Shown here: positions 35,675 through 45,704 of the stretch, in pieces | Layout: each line of letters starts with the position of its first letter | Position numbering within the stretch: position 1 is the stretch's first letter | NCBI RefSeq assembly: GCF_018130785.1 | Contig: NZ_JAFCJT010000024.1 | Span: 49,229-113,228 of the forward strand | Reading direction: 5' to 3' | DNA: 64,000 bases | Origin: Bradyrhizobium liaoningense | GTDB lineage: Bacteria > Pseudomonadota > Alphaproteobacteria > Rhizobiales > Xanthobacteraceae | Made by a program: the position numbers and the translations under genes | Notes under the pieces: generated by a model | What the model saw: only the letters and a program-made list of their open reading frames with translations | What the model was told of the DNA's origin: nothing | Database searches by the model: none

Positions 35675-37075
35675 CTACACCACCGGTTTCACACCCGGCA
35701 GCGCCTGCACCAGATCGCGGAACTTGGTGCCGCGGATCTCGAAGTTGCGGTACTGGTCGAAGGAGGCGCAGGCCGGTGACAGCAGCACCACCGCATCCGC
35801 GAGGCCGGAGGCTTCGGCATCGCGCGCGGCGTGCTCGACGGCAACGTCCAGCGTCTGGCTGATCTCGTGCGCAACCTGCGTCCCGAGCGTTCCGGAAAAC
35901 TCCTGCGCCGCCTCGCCGATCAGATAGGCCTTGCGGATACGCGGGAAGTAGCCGGTGAGGCCAGTGATGCCGCCCGCCTTCGGCTTGCCGCCGGCGATCC
36001 AGAAGATGTCGGCGAAGGACGACAGCGCATGCGCGGTGGCATCGGCGTTGGTGCCCTTGGAGTCGTTGACGAACAGCACGTTGGCGCGGCGGCCGACCTG
36101 CTCCATGCGGTGGGCGAGGCCCGGAAAGCTGCGCAGGCCGTTCTGGAGTACGTCGAGGCTGATGCCCATCGCGAGCGCGGCGGCGGCAGCACAGGCCGCG
36201 TTCTGCGCATTGTGCTGGCCGCGCAGCGAACCGATGCCGCCGAGTTTTGCGACTTCGCTACGCGCACCGCCCGCGGTGCGCACGATGGTGCCGTGCTCGA
36301 CATGGATGCCCGAGGCCAGCGGGTTCTTGACGGAGATCCGCACCACGTTCTTGCCGGCGCGGTCGAGCCGGTCGGCGATGTCGCGGCAGAAGCCATCGTC
36401 GACGCCGACGATCGAGGTGCCGCCTCCTTGCACGCTGGCGACGAGACGCTCCTTCACCGCAGCGTAGTGCGCGAGGGTGCCGTGACGGTCGATATGGTCC
36501 TCGCTGACATTGAGCAAAATGCCGACGGAGGGATCGAGCGAGGGCGTGAGGTCGATCTGGTAGGACGACATCTCGATGACGTGGACGCGGCCGGTGCGCG
36601 GCGGCTCCAGCGACAGGATCGCGGTACCGATATTGCCGCCCATCTGGGTGTCGAAGCCGGCGACCTTTGTGAGATGCGCAATCAGCGCCGTCGTGGTCGA
36701 CTTGCCGTTGGTGCCGGTGATCGCGACGAACGGCGCATTGGGCGCGTGCCGCCGCCGCTCGCGGCAGAACAGCTCGATATCGCCGATCACCTCGCAACCG
36801 GCCTCGCGCGCCTTCAGCACGCTCCAGTGCGGCACGGGATGGGTGAGCGGCACGCCGGGCGCGAGCACGAGCGCCGCGAAATTCGCCCAGGAGACGTTGC
36901 GCAAATCGGCGGTGATGAAACCCGCTTGCGCGGCCTTGGCGACGTTCTCGGCATTGTCGTCGGCGGCGATCACCTCAGCGCCGCCTGCTTTCAACGCGTG
37001 ACAGGACGCAAGCCCCGAGCCGCCGAGGCCAAACACCGCGACCGTCTTGCCGGCAAAGGATGTGACCGGGATCAT
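35675..37075 (-). CDS. murD: UDP-MurNAc-L-alanine--D-glutamate ligase
   Basis: The 466-residue protein has the ATP loop GTNGKST at 121-127, FGLGGSGLA at 15-23 and the NDSKGTNADAT segment characteristic of MurD. It adds D-Glu to UDP-MurNAc-L-Ala. It lies 10 nt after mraY, so the two share a transcript. Confidence 0.97.
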   Translation of the reverse strand: MIPVTSFAGKTVAVFGLGGSGLASCHALKAGGAEVIAADDNAENVAKAAQAGFITADLRNVSWANFAALVLAPGVPLTHPVPHWSVLKAREAGCEVIGDIELFCRERRRHAPNAPFVAITGTNGKSTTTALIAHLTKVAGFDTQMGGNIGTAILSLEPPRTGRVHVIEMSSYQIDLTPSLDPSVGILLNVSEDHIDRHGTLAHYAAVKERLVASVQGGGTSIVGVDDGFCRDIADRLDRAGKNVVRISVKNPLASGIHVEHGTIVRTAGGARSEVAKLGGIGSLRGQHNAQNAACAAAAALAMGISLDVLQNGLRSFPGLAHRMEQVGRRANVLFVNDSKGTNADATAHALSSFADIFWIAGGKPKAGGITGLTGYFPRIRKAYLIGEAAQEFSGTLGTQVAHEISQTLDVAVEHAARDAEASGLADAVVLLSPACASFDQYRNFEIRGTKFRDLVQALPGVKPVV

Positions 37076-37085
37076 CGCGTAACCG

Positions 37086-38189
37086 TCACCGCAGCTTCAG
37101 CGTGGACAGGCCGGCCAGCGCCAGCATCACCGAGATGATCCAGAAGCGGATCACGATCTGCGGCTCGGTCCAGCCGAGCTGTTCGAAATGGTGATGGATC
37201 GGCGCCATCCGGAAGATGCGTTTTCCCGTGAGCTTGAACGACACCACCTGCACGATGACGGAGACCGCCTCCAGCACGAACAGGCCGCCGATCACCGCGA
37301 GCACGATCTCATGCTTCACCGCGACTGCGATCGCGCCGAGCATGCCGCCGAGCGCGAGCGAGCCGGTGTCGCCCATGAAGATCGAGGCCGGCGGCGCGTT
37401 GAACCAGAGGAAGCCGAGACCCGCGCCCAGCAGCGCGCCGCAGAGCACCGCGAGCTCGCCGGTGCCGGCGACATATTTGATCTGGAGATAGTCGGCAAAC
37501 ACCGCGTTGCCGGCGAGATAGGCGATCATCGCAAAGCTCGCGGTCGCGATCATCACGGGCACGATGGCAAGGCCGTCGAGACCGTCGGTGAGGTTCACCG
37601 CATTGCCGGCGCCGACGATGACGAAGGCGCCGAACACGACGAAGAACCAGCCGAAATGCAGCACGGTGTCCTTCAGGAAGGGAATGGTCAGCGCGGTCGA
37701 CGCCGGATCGCGGTTCAGGCGCACCAGCGCATAGCAGGCAACCAGCGCGATCGCCGCCTCGATCAGCAGGCGCAGCTTGCTGCCGAACCCGGTCGTGGTC
37801 TGCTTGGTCACCTTGAGGTAATCGTCATAGAAGCCGACGAAGCCGAAGCCGAGCGTCACCGCCAGCACGATCCAGACATAGGGGTTGAGCGGATTGGCCC
37901 ACAGCACCGTGCCGACCGTGAGGCCGGACAGGATCATCAGCCCGCCCATGGTGGGCGTGCCTTTCTTGGCGAGATGCGATTGCGGGCCGTCGGTCCGGAT
38001 CGGCTGGCCCTTGCCCTGACGGATGCGCAGATGGTCGATGATCCAGGGCCCGAACAGGAACACGAACAGCGCGCCGGTCACGACGGCGCCGCCGGTGCGG
38101 AAGGTGATGTAGCGGAAGACGTTCAGGAAGGTGCGAATGGCACCGAAGCCCGGAAATGTGTTGGAGAGCTCGATCAGCCAGTAAAACAT
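37086..38189 (-). CDS. mraY: Phospho-MurNAc-pentapeptide translocase
   Basis: The 367-residue protein has about ten membrane segments. Family motifs are visible: FYDDYLK, NAVNLTDGLDGLA with the catalytic Asp pair region, and IHHHFE near the C-terminus. It transfers phospho-MurNAc-pentapeptide to undecaprenyl phosphate to make lipid I. The start has AGGACC upstream. The 152-bp gap to murF has no supported gene. Confidence 0.97.
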   Translation of the reverse strand: MFYWLIELSNTFPGFGAIRTFLNVFRYITFRTGGAVVTGALFVFLFGPWIIDHLRIRQGKGQPIRTDGPQSHLAKKGTPTMGGLMILSGLTVGTVLWANPLNPYVWIVLAVTLGFGFVGFYDDYLKVTKQTTTGFGSKLRLLIEAAIALVACYALVRLNRDPASTALTIPFLKDTVLHFGWFFVVFGAFVIVGAGNAVNLTDGLDGLAIVPVMIATASFAMIAYLAGNAVFADYLQIKYVAGTGELAVLCGALLGAGLGFLWFNAPPASIFMGDTGSLALGGMLGAIAVAVKHEIVLAVIGGLFVLEAVSVIVQVVSFKLTGKRIFRMAPIHHHFEQLGWTEPQIVIRFWIISVMLALAGLSTLKLR

Positions 38190-38342
38190 TCAGACGGTCC
38201 TATGGCGCCTTTGCACGCGGCCTTGGTCTTGTCACCGTGCGTCACGCGCATTCGCTGGCCTTCATCATGGGGTCGGGCGACCTCTGGGAAAACGCTTCGC
38301 GCCGCAAAGGGTGGGATTCGGGAACAACGCCTTCCAAGCAGT

Positions 38343-39722
38343 TTACGCCTTTGCCTGCAAGGCGGCCACTAGGCCCGGCACAAACTTGTTGACCCAGAAC
38401 ATCTTCTTGCTGCCCTTGACAACCACGACATCGCCTGCCCTCAGCAGATTTGCGACCTCGCCCGGCTTCAGCGTGGCGGGGTCGTCGTGCCAGCCGAGAG
38501 CCTTGCCGGCCGGCAGCACCTCGAAGAGCTGACGCATCAGGGAGCCGACGCAGTAGACGCCGTCGATGCCTTCGAGATGCTTGGCGAGGGCCGTATGGTA
38601 ACTTGGTGCGTCATTGCCCAGTTCCAGCATGTCGCCGAGCACCGCAATGCGGCGGCCGCCGCTCATGCTGCGTGCCTGGAGGCTTTGCAGTGCAGCAGCC
38701 ACACTGGCCGGATTGCCGTTGAAACTGTCGTCGATCACGGTGACGCCGCCGATCGCCTGCTCGACGCCGCGGCCGGTCATGATGCCAACCCGGTCGAGCT
38801 TGATCGCGAGCGTCGCTGCATCGAGGTTCGCGGCGCGGATCGACGCGAGCGCAGCGAGCGCATTCTGTACGCGGTGCGGTGCGCCCGGCGTCAGGCTGAA
38901 GGCGATCTCCTTCTTGCCGAGCGCGGCCACGACCTGCCAGCTCTCGCCATGCGGCGCGTGCGCGACCTCGTGCACCTCGGCTTTCTCGCCGAAGCGGACC
39001 ACCTTGCCCTTCCAGTCCGGCGCCTTGATCCCGGCAGGCAGCACCAGCACGCCATCCTCGGGCAGGCCGAGCGCGATCGACACCTTCTCGCGCCTGATCG
39101 CTTCGAGCGAGCCGAGCTTTTCCAGATGCACCGGCTGAACGTTGACGACGAGCGCGACGGTCGGACGTGTAAGCTCGCTGAGGCGCGCGATCTCGCCGGT
39201 CTGGTTCATGCCCATCTCGACGACCCAGAGGCTGGCGTCGGGCTTCGCATTGCACAGCGTCAGCGGCACACCCCAGAAATTGTTGAAGCTCGACGGGCTG
39301 GCATAGGCGTTGGGATAGGCCGCCAGAAACTCCTTGGTGCTGGTCTTGCCGGCGCTACCGGTGAGCCCGATCACCGGTCCGTTGAAACGGGCGCGGGCGG
39401 CACGCGCGAGGCCCCAGAGACCGTCGATCAGCGTGTCCTTGACGACGATCTGGGGAATGCGAATGCCGGCGATCTGGTGCGGCACGATCACCGCGACCGC
39501 GCCGGAGGCTTCTGCCTTGTCTGCGAACTCCCAGCCGTCACGCGCGCTGGCGAAGGCCGAGATGAAGCCGCCGCTCGGCGTGCCGCTCAGCGCGACGAAC
39601 AGGCTGCCCGGCTTCACCAGGCGGCTGTCCTGGGTGACGAAGTCGATCGGCGTGTCCGGAAATGATCCCGCAGCGCCCAGCGCGCGCGCCACTTCGGCAA
39701 CCGTCCATATTGGCGCGCTCAT
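38343..39722 (-). CDS. murF: UDP-MurNAc-tripeptide--D-alanyl-D-alanine ligase
   Basis: The 459-residue protein has the ATP loop TGSAGKTS at 121-128 and the DDSFNGNPASV segment typical of MurF. It adds the D-Ala-D-Ala dipeptide made by DdlB. Its start overlaps the murE stop by 4 nt, which implies coupled translation. Confidence 0.96.
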   Translation of the reverse strand: MSAPIWTVAEVARALGAAGSFPDTPIDFVTQDSRLVKPGSLFVALSGTPSGGFISAFASARDGWEFADKAEASGAVAVIVPHQIAGIRIPQIVVKDTLIDGLWGLARAARARFNGPVIGLTGSAGKTSTKEFLAAYPNAYASPSSFNNFWGVPLTLCNAKPDASLWVVEMGMNQTGEIARLSELTRPTVALVVNVQPVHLEKLGSLEAIRREKVSIALGLPEDGVLVLPAGIKAPDWKGKVVRFGEKAEVHEVAHAPHGESWQVVAALGKKEIAFSLTPGAPHRVQNALAALASIRAANLDAATLAIKLDRVGIMTGRGVEQAIGGVTVIDDSFNGNPASVAAALQSLQARSMSGGRRIAVLGDMLELGNDAPSYHTALAKHLEGIDGVYCVGSLMRQLFEVLPAGKALGWHDDPATLKPGEVANLLRAGDVVVVKGSKKMFWVNKFVPGLVAALQAKA

Positions 39723-41176
39723 GCAACCCTCGACGCTAATGCGGCGGCGACCGCCTCGTGATCACTGAAGGGCAGCACCTCGCCACCGACGATCTGCCCG
39801 GTCTCGTGTCCCTTGCCGGCGACGAGCAGCGCATCGCCGTCTTCCAACTCCTCGATCGCGGTGCGGATCGCCACGGCGCGGTCGCCGATTTCGCGGGCGC
39901 CTTTTGCAGTTGCGAGGATTTCGGCGCGAATGGCTTCCGGCTTCTCGCTACGTGGATTGTCGTCGGTGATGATGACGCGGTCGGCGTTCTCGGCTGCGAT
40001 TTCGCCCATGATCGGGCGCTTGCCGGCGTCGCGATCGCCGCCGGCGCCGAACACGACGACGAGCCTGCGCTTGGCGTAAGGACGCAGCGCCTGCAATGCC
40101 TTCGCCAGCGCATCGGGCTTGTGCGCATAGTCCACGAAGATCGGCGCGCCGTTGTGCTCGCCAACGCGCTCGAGACGTCCCTTGGCACCTTCGAGATGTT
40201 CGAGGCTCGCGAACACGTTTGCCGCGTCACTTCCGGTGCCGATGGCAAGACCGGCCGACACCAGCGCGTTCTCGATCTGGAATTCGCCGACCAGCGGCAA
40301 CCGGATCGCATGGCGCCTGCCGCGATGCTCGACGGCAAGCACTTGCGAAAAACCTTCGACCTCGGCACCGGCGAGCCGAATGCCCTCGCCTGCCCCGTCA
40401 CCATTGCGGCCGACCGCCATCACGCGCAGGCCGTGCGACCTGGCAGCATGGATTGCTTCCGCCGAGCAATCATGATCGGCGGAGATCACCGCCGCTCCAT
40501 CCGACGGGACCAGCTCGCGGAACAGCCGGAGTTTTGCGGCCAGGTAATGCGCGACGGTCGGATGGTAATCCATGTGGTCGCGCGAGAGATTGGTGAAGCC
40601 GCCCGCGGAGACACGCACGCCGTCGAGACGGTACTGGTCGAGCCCGTGCGAGGACGCCTCGAAAGCGAGATGCGTCACGCCTTCGCGCGCGATCTCATCG
40701 AGCTGCCGGTGCAGCGCGATCGGATCCGGCGTCGTCAGCGAGCCATAAACGGTGCGCTTGGGCGAGACGAGACCGATGGTGCCGATGCTGGCGGAGGCAT
40801 GACCCAGCCGCTCCCAGATCTGGCGCGTGAACGCGGCGACGGAGGTCTTGCCGCTGGTGCCGGTCACCGCAGCGATGGTCGCGGGCTGCGCGGGGTAGAT
40901 TTTTGCCGCGGCCAGCGCCAGCGCGCGGCGCGGATTGGACACCGCAATGAACGGCACCTTGCCGCCATCTGGTGCATGGTCGCCGACGACGGCCACCGCG
41001 CCTGCGGCAATCGCGCCATCGATGAAGCGGGCGCCGTCGGTCTTGCTGCCCGCGAGCGCGAAGAAAAGATCGCCTGACTTGACCACACGGCTGTCGAGCG
41101 CGACGCCGGTCACATCGAGCGCCGCGACAGCGGGCTCGATGGCGGCATCATTGCCTAGAAGGTCGCGCAGCTTCAT
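39719..41176 (-). CDS. murE: UDP-MurNAc-dipeptide--meso-diaminopimelate ligase
   Basis: The 485-residue protein has GTSGKTS at 106-112 and, near residue 405, DDNPRSEKP. The DNPR motif is the known marker for meso-diaminopimelate rather than Lys as substrate. It adds the third residue of the stem peptide. An 84-bp gap separates it from ftsI. Confidence 0.97.
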   Translation of the reverse strand: MKLRDLLGNDAAIEPAVAALDVTGVALDSRVVKSGDLFFALAGSKTDGARFIDGAIAAGAVAVVGDHAPDGGKVPFIAVSNPRRALALAAAKIYPAQPATIAAVTGTSGKTSVAAFTRQIWERLGHASASIGTIGLVSPKRTVYGSLTTPDPIALHRQLDEIAREGVTHLAFEASSHGLDQYRLDGVRVSAGGFTNLSRDHMDYHPTVAHYLAAKLRLFRELVPSDGAAVISADHDCSAEAIHAARSHGLRVMAVGRNGDGAGEGIRLAGAEVEGFSQVLAVEHRGRRHAIRLPLVGEFQIENALVSAGLAIGTGSDAANVFASLEHLEGAKGRLERVGEHNGAPIFVDYAHKPDALAKALQALRPYAKRRLVVVFGAGGDRDAGKRPIMGEIAAENADRVIITDDNPRSEKPEAIRAEILATAKGAREIGDRAVAIRTAIEELEDGDALLVAGKGHETGQIVGGEVLPFSDHEAVAAALASRVA

Positions 41177-41260
41177 GGTCTTCCAGTCGACATGCCGTGC
41201 CGGAAAGCCGAATCTTCGGAAAAACCCCGACTCAGCGGCGGCGATGGCCTACCCAGTTGA

Positions 41261-43009
41261 TTACTGGGTTGTCCTGGATGCTGCAAGAATAAGGCGCTCG
41301 GACGGCGGCAAATCGAACCGTGGCTCGACGCCCAGAAGCGGTGCGATCCGCTCGATCACCTTGCCGCCGGTCGGCACCGCGTTCCAGCCCGAGGTGATGA
41401 AACCCTTCGTTTCAGGGATCGCCTGCGGCTCGTCCAGCATGATCAGGATCTGATACTTCGGATCGTCGCACGGCATGATGGCAGTGAACGAGTTGAGCAC
41501 GCGCTTCTTAGCGTAGCGGCCGTTGATGACCTTTTCGGAGGTGCCGGTCTTGCCGCCGACATAGTAGCCCTTCACGTCGGCGGTCTTGGCGGTTCCGATT
41601 TCGGCGTTGAGGCGCATCAGGAACCGCATCTTGTCGCTGGTCTCCGTCTTGATGACGCGCTTGGCCATCGCCGCAGCTTCCTCCGGGCTGCGCTTCATGA
41701 AGGTCGGTGGAATCAGGTAGCCGCCGTTCACCAGCGCGTTGATGCCCATCACCGCCTGGAGTGGCGCCACCGACATGCCCTGGCCGAACGCGATGGTGAC
41801 GGTGTTCAACTCACCCCAGCGGCGCGGCACCAGCGGAGCCGCGCTCTCCGGCAGCTCGGTGCGGAGCCGCGTCAACTGGCCCATCTTGGCGAGGAACGCC
41901 TTGTGCGCCTCGACGCCCTGGCCGAGCGCGATCCGCGCGGCGCCGATGTTGGACGAGTAGGTGAACACTTCCTTGGTGTTGATGAAACGTCCGAGCGGAT
42001 GGCTGTCGTGGATGGTGAACTTGCCGTAGTGCAGGTTCCCGCGCGCATCCCACGACGAGTTCAAATTGATCTTTCCGGAATCGAGCGCCATCGCCAGCGT
42101 GAACGCCTTGAAGGTCGAGCCCATCTCGTAGACGCCGGTGGTCAGACGGTTGATGCGGTCGGGGTCGTGCGCTTCCTTCGGATTGTTCGGGTCGAAATCC
42201 GGCAGCGAGACCATCGCTACGATCTCGCCCGTCTTGACATTGGAGACGATGCCGGAAGCGGCCTTGGTGTGGTACTTCTCCTTGGCCTTCAGCAGTTCGT
42301 CACGCAGCGCGTGCTCGACGCGCAGATCGATCGAGAGCTCGATCGGCTTTTGCAGCCGGTCGGTGGCAAAGCCGGCGCGGTGGAGATCGGCGAGCCCTTG
42401 GTTGTCGAGCCACTTCTCCATGCCAGCGATGCCCTGGTTATCGATGTTGACGAGACCGATGAGGTGGGCGACCTCGTTGCCGGTCGGATAGACGCGCTTG
42501 TTCTCGCGCAGGAAGCCGATACCGGGAACGCCGAGCTTATGGATGTCCTGCTGCTGCTTCGCCGTGACCTCGCGCTTGAGCCAGACGAAGCCTTTGCGCG
42601 ACGACAGGCGCTCGCGGACCTCGGCTTCGTCGAGATCGGGCACGGTGGCGGTCAGAAGCTCGATCGCCTCGTCCTTGTCGATGATGCGACGCGGCTCGCC
42701 GAACAGGCTTGCCGCCTTGACGTCGGTTGCGAGGATCGCGCCGTTGCGGTCGACGATGTCCGGCCGCGCAGTCGCGACCACCTCTTGCGCGGCAGCACGG
42801 CGCGCGCTGTGGGCGTCGGCACCGATCGCGAACATCACGAGCCGGCCGCCGATCAGGACGTAGACCGAGGTGAAGGCGAGCATGGCGAGGCCCACGCGCG
42901 CGCGGGCCTTCGCGGCGCGGTCGACGTTGCGCCCGTAGAGCAGGCTGCGGATCAGCCGCTGCCGCCAGGGCTCAGTCGGCTTGGGTTTGGCCGGGGTCAC
43001 AGCGCTCAT
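41261..43009 (-). CDS. ftsI: Septal transpeptidase FtsI (class B PBP)
   Basis: The 582-residue protein has one membrane anchor at about 40-62, a dimerisation/pedestal domain and a C-terminal transpeptidase. The active-site motifs are STFK at 298-301 (nucleophile Ser298), SSN at 352-354 and KTG at 487-489. It cross-links septal peptidoglycan in complex with FtsW. It overlaps ftsL by 4 nt. Confidence 0.97.
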   Translation of the reverse strand: MSAVTPAKPKPTEPWRQRLIRSLLYGRNVDRAAKARARVGLAMLAFTSVYVLIGGRLVMFAIGADAHSARRAAAQEVVATARPDIVDRNGAILATDVKAASLFGEPRRIIDKDEAIELLTATVPDLDEAEVRERLSSRKGFVWLKREVTAKQQQDIHKLGVPGIGFLRENKRVYPTGNEVAHLIGLVNIDNQGIAGMEKWLDNQGLADLHRAGFATDRLQKPIELSIDLRVEHALRDELLKAKEKYHTKAASGIVSNVKTGEIVAMVSLPDFDPNNPKEAHDPDRINRLTTGVYEMGSTFKAFTLAMALDSGKINLNSSWDARGNLHYGKFTIHDSHPLGRFINTKEVFTYSSNIGAARIALGQGVEAHKAFLAKMGQLTRLRTELPESAAPLVPRRWGELNTVTIAFGQGMSVAPLQAVMGINALVNGGYLIPPTFMKRSPEEAAAMAKRVIKTETSDKMRFLMRLNAEIGTAKTADVKGYYVGGKTGTSEKVINGRYAKKRVLNSFTAIMPCDDPKYQILIMLDEPQAIPETKGFITSGWNAVPTGGKVIERIAPLLGVEPRFDLPPSERLILAASRTTQ

Positions 43010-43398
43010 TGCTTGTCCTCGGGCTGAGGCAGGGAGCCCGTCACGGTATCCGGATCGCTCGCGGCTTCGATGGTGTTGAGCATGGCCCCGATCGGATCCG
43101 GCTCGCCCGGCCTGAACATCCGCGGCGGGCGCTCCGGCAGGTTCTTCAGCGAGTCATATTGCGTGCCGTTGACCGGCTTGAGCGGCAGATGCCGATCGGA
43201 CAGGCCCTGCAGGCGCAAGGGCGCATCGAGCTTGGCCCATTCGGAACGCAGCGACGCGATCGCATCGCGCTGCTCGCGGATCTCCGCATGCAGCCGCAGC
43301 ACTTTCTCGGTGCGCGCCGTGGAGTCCATCTTGATCCGGTAGACATAGGCCGCCGCAAAGATCAGCGCGCCGATGACGAGGAGGTGGATGAAGCGCAT
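43006..43398 (-). CDS. ftsL: Cell division protein FtsL
   Basis: The 130-residue protein has one N-terminal membrane helix (residues 4-22) followed by a short coiled coil (about 25-60, EKVLRLHAEIREQRDAIASL) and a Pro-rich tail. This is the design of FtsL, which with FtsB and FtsQ activates FtsWI. Sequence identity in the family is low, so the call rests on position between rsmH and ftsI as well as on layout. It follows rsmH by 3 nt. Confidence 0.9.
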   Translation of the reverse strand: MRFIHLLVIGALIFAAAYVYRIKMDSTARTEKVLRLHAEIREQRDAIASLRSEWAKLDAPLRLQGLSDRHLPLKPVNGTQYDSLKNLPERPPRMFRPGEPDPIGAMLNTIEAASDPDTVTGSLPQPEDKQ

Positions 43399-43401
43399 GC
43401 G

Positions 43402-44391
43402 CTAGCCACCTCTCATCACGTCGGAGAGCTTTGGCCAGGACGATTGCTCGCTGTCCTCATGCACGGGCGCGGAGGTTCGCTCGGCCGCGCGCAGCTTTGC
43501 TGAACGCGCGCGCGGATTATGCGCGACCTCCTCTTCGCCGGCGACCACTGGCCGTCGCGTCAGCAGCTGGAAGGTCGGTGCGGTTTGCGCCACTTCCGGC
43601 AGATGCCGCGAGCCGCCGCCGGTCTTCGAACGCAGGCTAAGGAAATTCTTGACGATGCGGTCTTCGAGCGAATGGAACGAAACCACCACGAGGCGGCCGT
43701 CCGGCCTGAGCACGCGCTCGGCAGCAGTCAGCGCGGTCTGGAGTTCCTCGAGCTCTTCATTGACGAAGATGCGCAGCGCCTGGAACGTGCGCGTCGCGGG
43801 ATGAATGTCGCCGGGCTTTGAGCGCACGACCCTGCCGACGAGATCGGCGAGCGCGCGCGTTGTCGTGAACGGCGTCTCCTGCCGGTCCGCGACGATGGCG
43901 CGGGCGATGCGGCGCGACTGCCGCTCCTCACCAAGGAGGTAGATGATGTCGGCGAGATCGCTTTCGGAGGCGCGCGCGATGATTTCGGCCGCCGTCGGCC
44001 CCGCCTGCCCCATCCGCATGTCGAGCGGACCGTCGAGACGGAACGAAAAGCCGCGGCCTGCCTGGTCGAGTTGCATCGAGGAGACCCCGACATCCATCAC
44101 GACGCCGTCGATCGTCTCGACGCCTTGCGCCGCACAGACCTCGGCGAGATTGGAGAAGCGGTCCTCGACCAGCGTCAGCCGGCCCGCGGAGCGTTCGACC
44201 AGTTCGGCACCGCCTGCGATGGCAGTGCGGTCGCGATCGATCGCGATCAACCGGGTTCCCGGCACGTCGAGGATGGCGCGGCTATAGCCGCCGGCGCCGA
44301 AGGTGGCGTCGACATAGATCCCGCCCTCGCGTGGGGCGAGATGATCGATGGCCTCACGGCCAAGAACAGGAATGTGCGGGGCCGAGTTCAT
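43402..44391 (-). CDS. rsmH: 16S rRNA (cytosine-1402 N4) methyltransferase
   Basis: The 329-residue protein begins HIPVLGREAIDHLAP, the usual RsmH start, with the SAM motif DATFGAGGYSRAIL and the later LRPDGRLVVVSFHSLEDRIVK in parts. It methylates C1402 of 16S rRNA in the P site. It is the first gene of the dcw run here; mraZ, which often precedes it, is absent. The start at 44391 is chosen by family alignment over 63 upstream codons. Confidence 0.96.
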   Translation of the reverse strand: MNSAPHIPVLGREAIDHLAPREGGIYVDATFGAGGYSRAILDVPGTRLIAIDRDRTAIAGGAELVERSAGRLTLVEDRFSNLAEVCAAQGVETIDGVVMDVGVSSMQLDQAGRGFSFRLDGPLDMRMGQAGPTAAEIIARASESDLADIIYLLGEERQSRRIARAIVADRQETPFTTTRALADLVGRVVRSKPGDIHPATRTFQALRIFVNEELEELQTALTAAERVLRPDGRLVVVSFHSLEDRIVKNFLSLRSKTGGGSRHLPEVAQTAPTFQLLTRRPVVAGEEEVAHNPRARSAKLRAAERTSAPVHEDSEQSSWPKLSDVMRGG

Positions 44392-44821
44392 GCGTTGCGC
44401 CTGTCGAACGTCCAAGCGAGATCGGGGACGAACAAGCCCATAACGCCTCGAATGATTCCGCGTCGCGGCGGTTCCACGACCTAACCCTTGTCCAGCACGA
44501 TCACCGAGCCCGGCCATCCCGGGCCGCCAACCCAGTGTTCCCAGTGGAATTTGTCGGGCAGCCATGGGATTTCGAGCCAAAATACGCTTTGGCCGCCTCC
44601 GGACGCGGGTCGGCTCTTCAATCCTCAGTAACGGCCCTTAGCGTTAAGAAAGCGTTGATCGGCTCGTTACAAGTCGAAAAGGTGACGCGTCGGTGATGCT
44701 CCATCCACACACATGCGCCAAAATGCATCCGTTAACCGCGCCGCGCGATTGCGCACGGCGGAGGGTAAAGGAATAGTAAAGAGAAGGGCTTGGCCCACTC
44801 TCTTTCCGACTTGAGCTGTTT
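44392..44821. other. Divergent promoter region of the dcw cluster and the amidase
   Basis: This 430-bp stretch separates rsmH from the divergent amidase and must hold the dcw promoter. No mraZ gene or other gene is supported. TTAAGAAAGCGTTGA at 44644-44658 is close to the CtrA pattern TTAA-N7-TTAA, with one mismatch. AGGGTAAAGGAATAGTAAAG near 44762 is an AT-richer part before the amidase. Confidence 0.45.
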
Positions 44822-45685
44822 ATGTCGTCCGGTCCGTCCACGCCGTCTGGATCTGATTCGAAGCGTCAACGCGTTCTCCCGGTTCCCAAGGCCGCGGCGA
44901 ACACGCGGACGTTCGAGCCGGATTCCTCGATCGTCTCCGACATCATTCCCTCGCCGAACCATGGCGACCGCAACAAGGGACGGCAGCCGGACATGATCGT
45001 GCTGCACTACACCGGCATGCCCGATGTCGAGGGCGCGCTGGCGAGGCTGTGCACCGCGGGAACCGAAGTATCGGCGCATTACGTCGTGCTGGAGGACGGC
45101 CGCATCGTGCAATGCGTGCCCGAGGCCAGGCGCGCCTGGCACGCGGGCATCTCGTCCTGGGCCGGCGAGGACGACGTCAACTCCTGCTCGATCGGCATCG
45201 AGATCATCAATCGCGGCCATGACTGGGGCTATCCGGAATATCCGCTGCGCCAGATCGCCGCCGTCATCGCGCTGTGCCGCGGCATCATGCTTCGCCGCAA
45301 GGTACCGGCGCACCGGGTGCTCGGCCATTCCGACGTGGCACCTGCGCGTAAGAAGGATCCCGGCGAGAAATTTCCGTGGCATTCGCTGGCCAATTCCGGC
45401 GTCGGCCATTGGGTCACGCCCGCGCCGGTCGTGCGCGGCGAGAGCCTGATGCTCGGCACCATCAGCGACGAGGTGCTGAGCCTGCAGCAGGCGCTCGCCC
45501 GATACGGCTACGGCGTGCCGCTGACCGGCAAATACGACGCCGCGACGATGGAAGTCGTCACCGCGTTCCAGCGCCATTTCCGCCCGGCTCGGCTCGATGG
45601 TGTCGCGGATCACTCGACGCTGTCGACATTGCAGGCGCTGCTGGCGAGCCTGCCGGCGGATACGACGGCTGTCGCGGCGAAGTGA
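44822..45685 (+). CDS. N-acetylmuramoyl-L-alanine amidase (AmiD-like)
   Basis: The 287-residue protein has an Amidase_2 domain with the zinc ligands in IVLHYTGM, RRAWHAG and VLGHSDVAPARKKDPG, followed by a peptidoglycan-binding PGB1 domain (LSLQQALARYGYGVPLTG). It would cleave the bond between MurNAc and L-Ala. No clear signal peptide or lipobox is seen at the chosen start, so a cytoplasmic recycling role (as for AmpD) is possible. It is divergent from rsmH. Confidence 0.9.
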   Translation: MSSGPSTPSGSDSKRQRVLPVPKAAANTRTFEPDSSIVSDIIPSPNHGDRNKGRQPDMIVLHYTGMPDVEGALARLCTAGTEVSAHYVVLEDGRIVQCVPEARRAWHAGISSWAGEDDVNSCSIGIEIINRGHDWGYPEYPLRQIAAVIALCRGIMLRRKVPAHRVLGHSDVAPARKKDPGEKFPWHSLANSGVGHWVTPAPVVRGESLMLGTISDEVLSLQQALARYGYGVPLTGKYDAATMEVVTAFQRHFRPARLDGVADHSTLSTLQALLASLPADTTAVAAK

Positions 45686-45704
45686 CGGCGCAAGCCACAC
45701 GGCC

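Noticed and set aside
38287..38295. GGAAAACGC between murF and mraY, like an arm of the repeat at 11081
   Set aside because: The second arm is missing, so the match is probably chance or a remnant.
44531..44543. TGGGAACACTGGG on the minus strand before rsmH, like part of MraZ boxes
   Set aside because: MraZ sites are three or more TGGGA repeats with a 10-bp period. Here there are two TGGG at a 9-bp period, and mraZ is absent.
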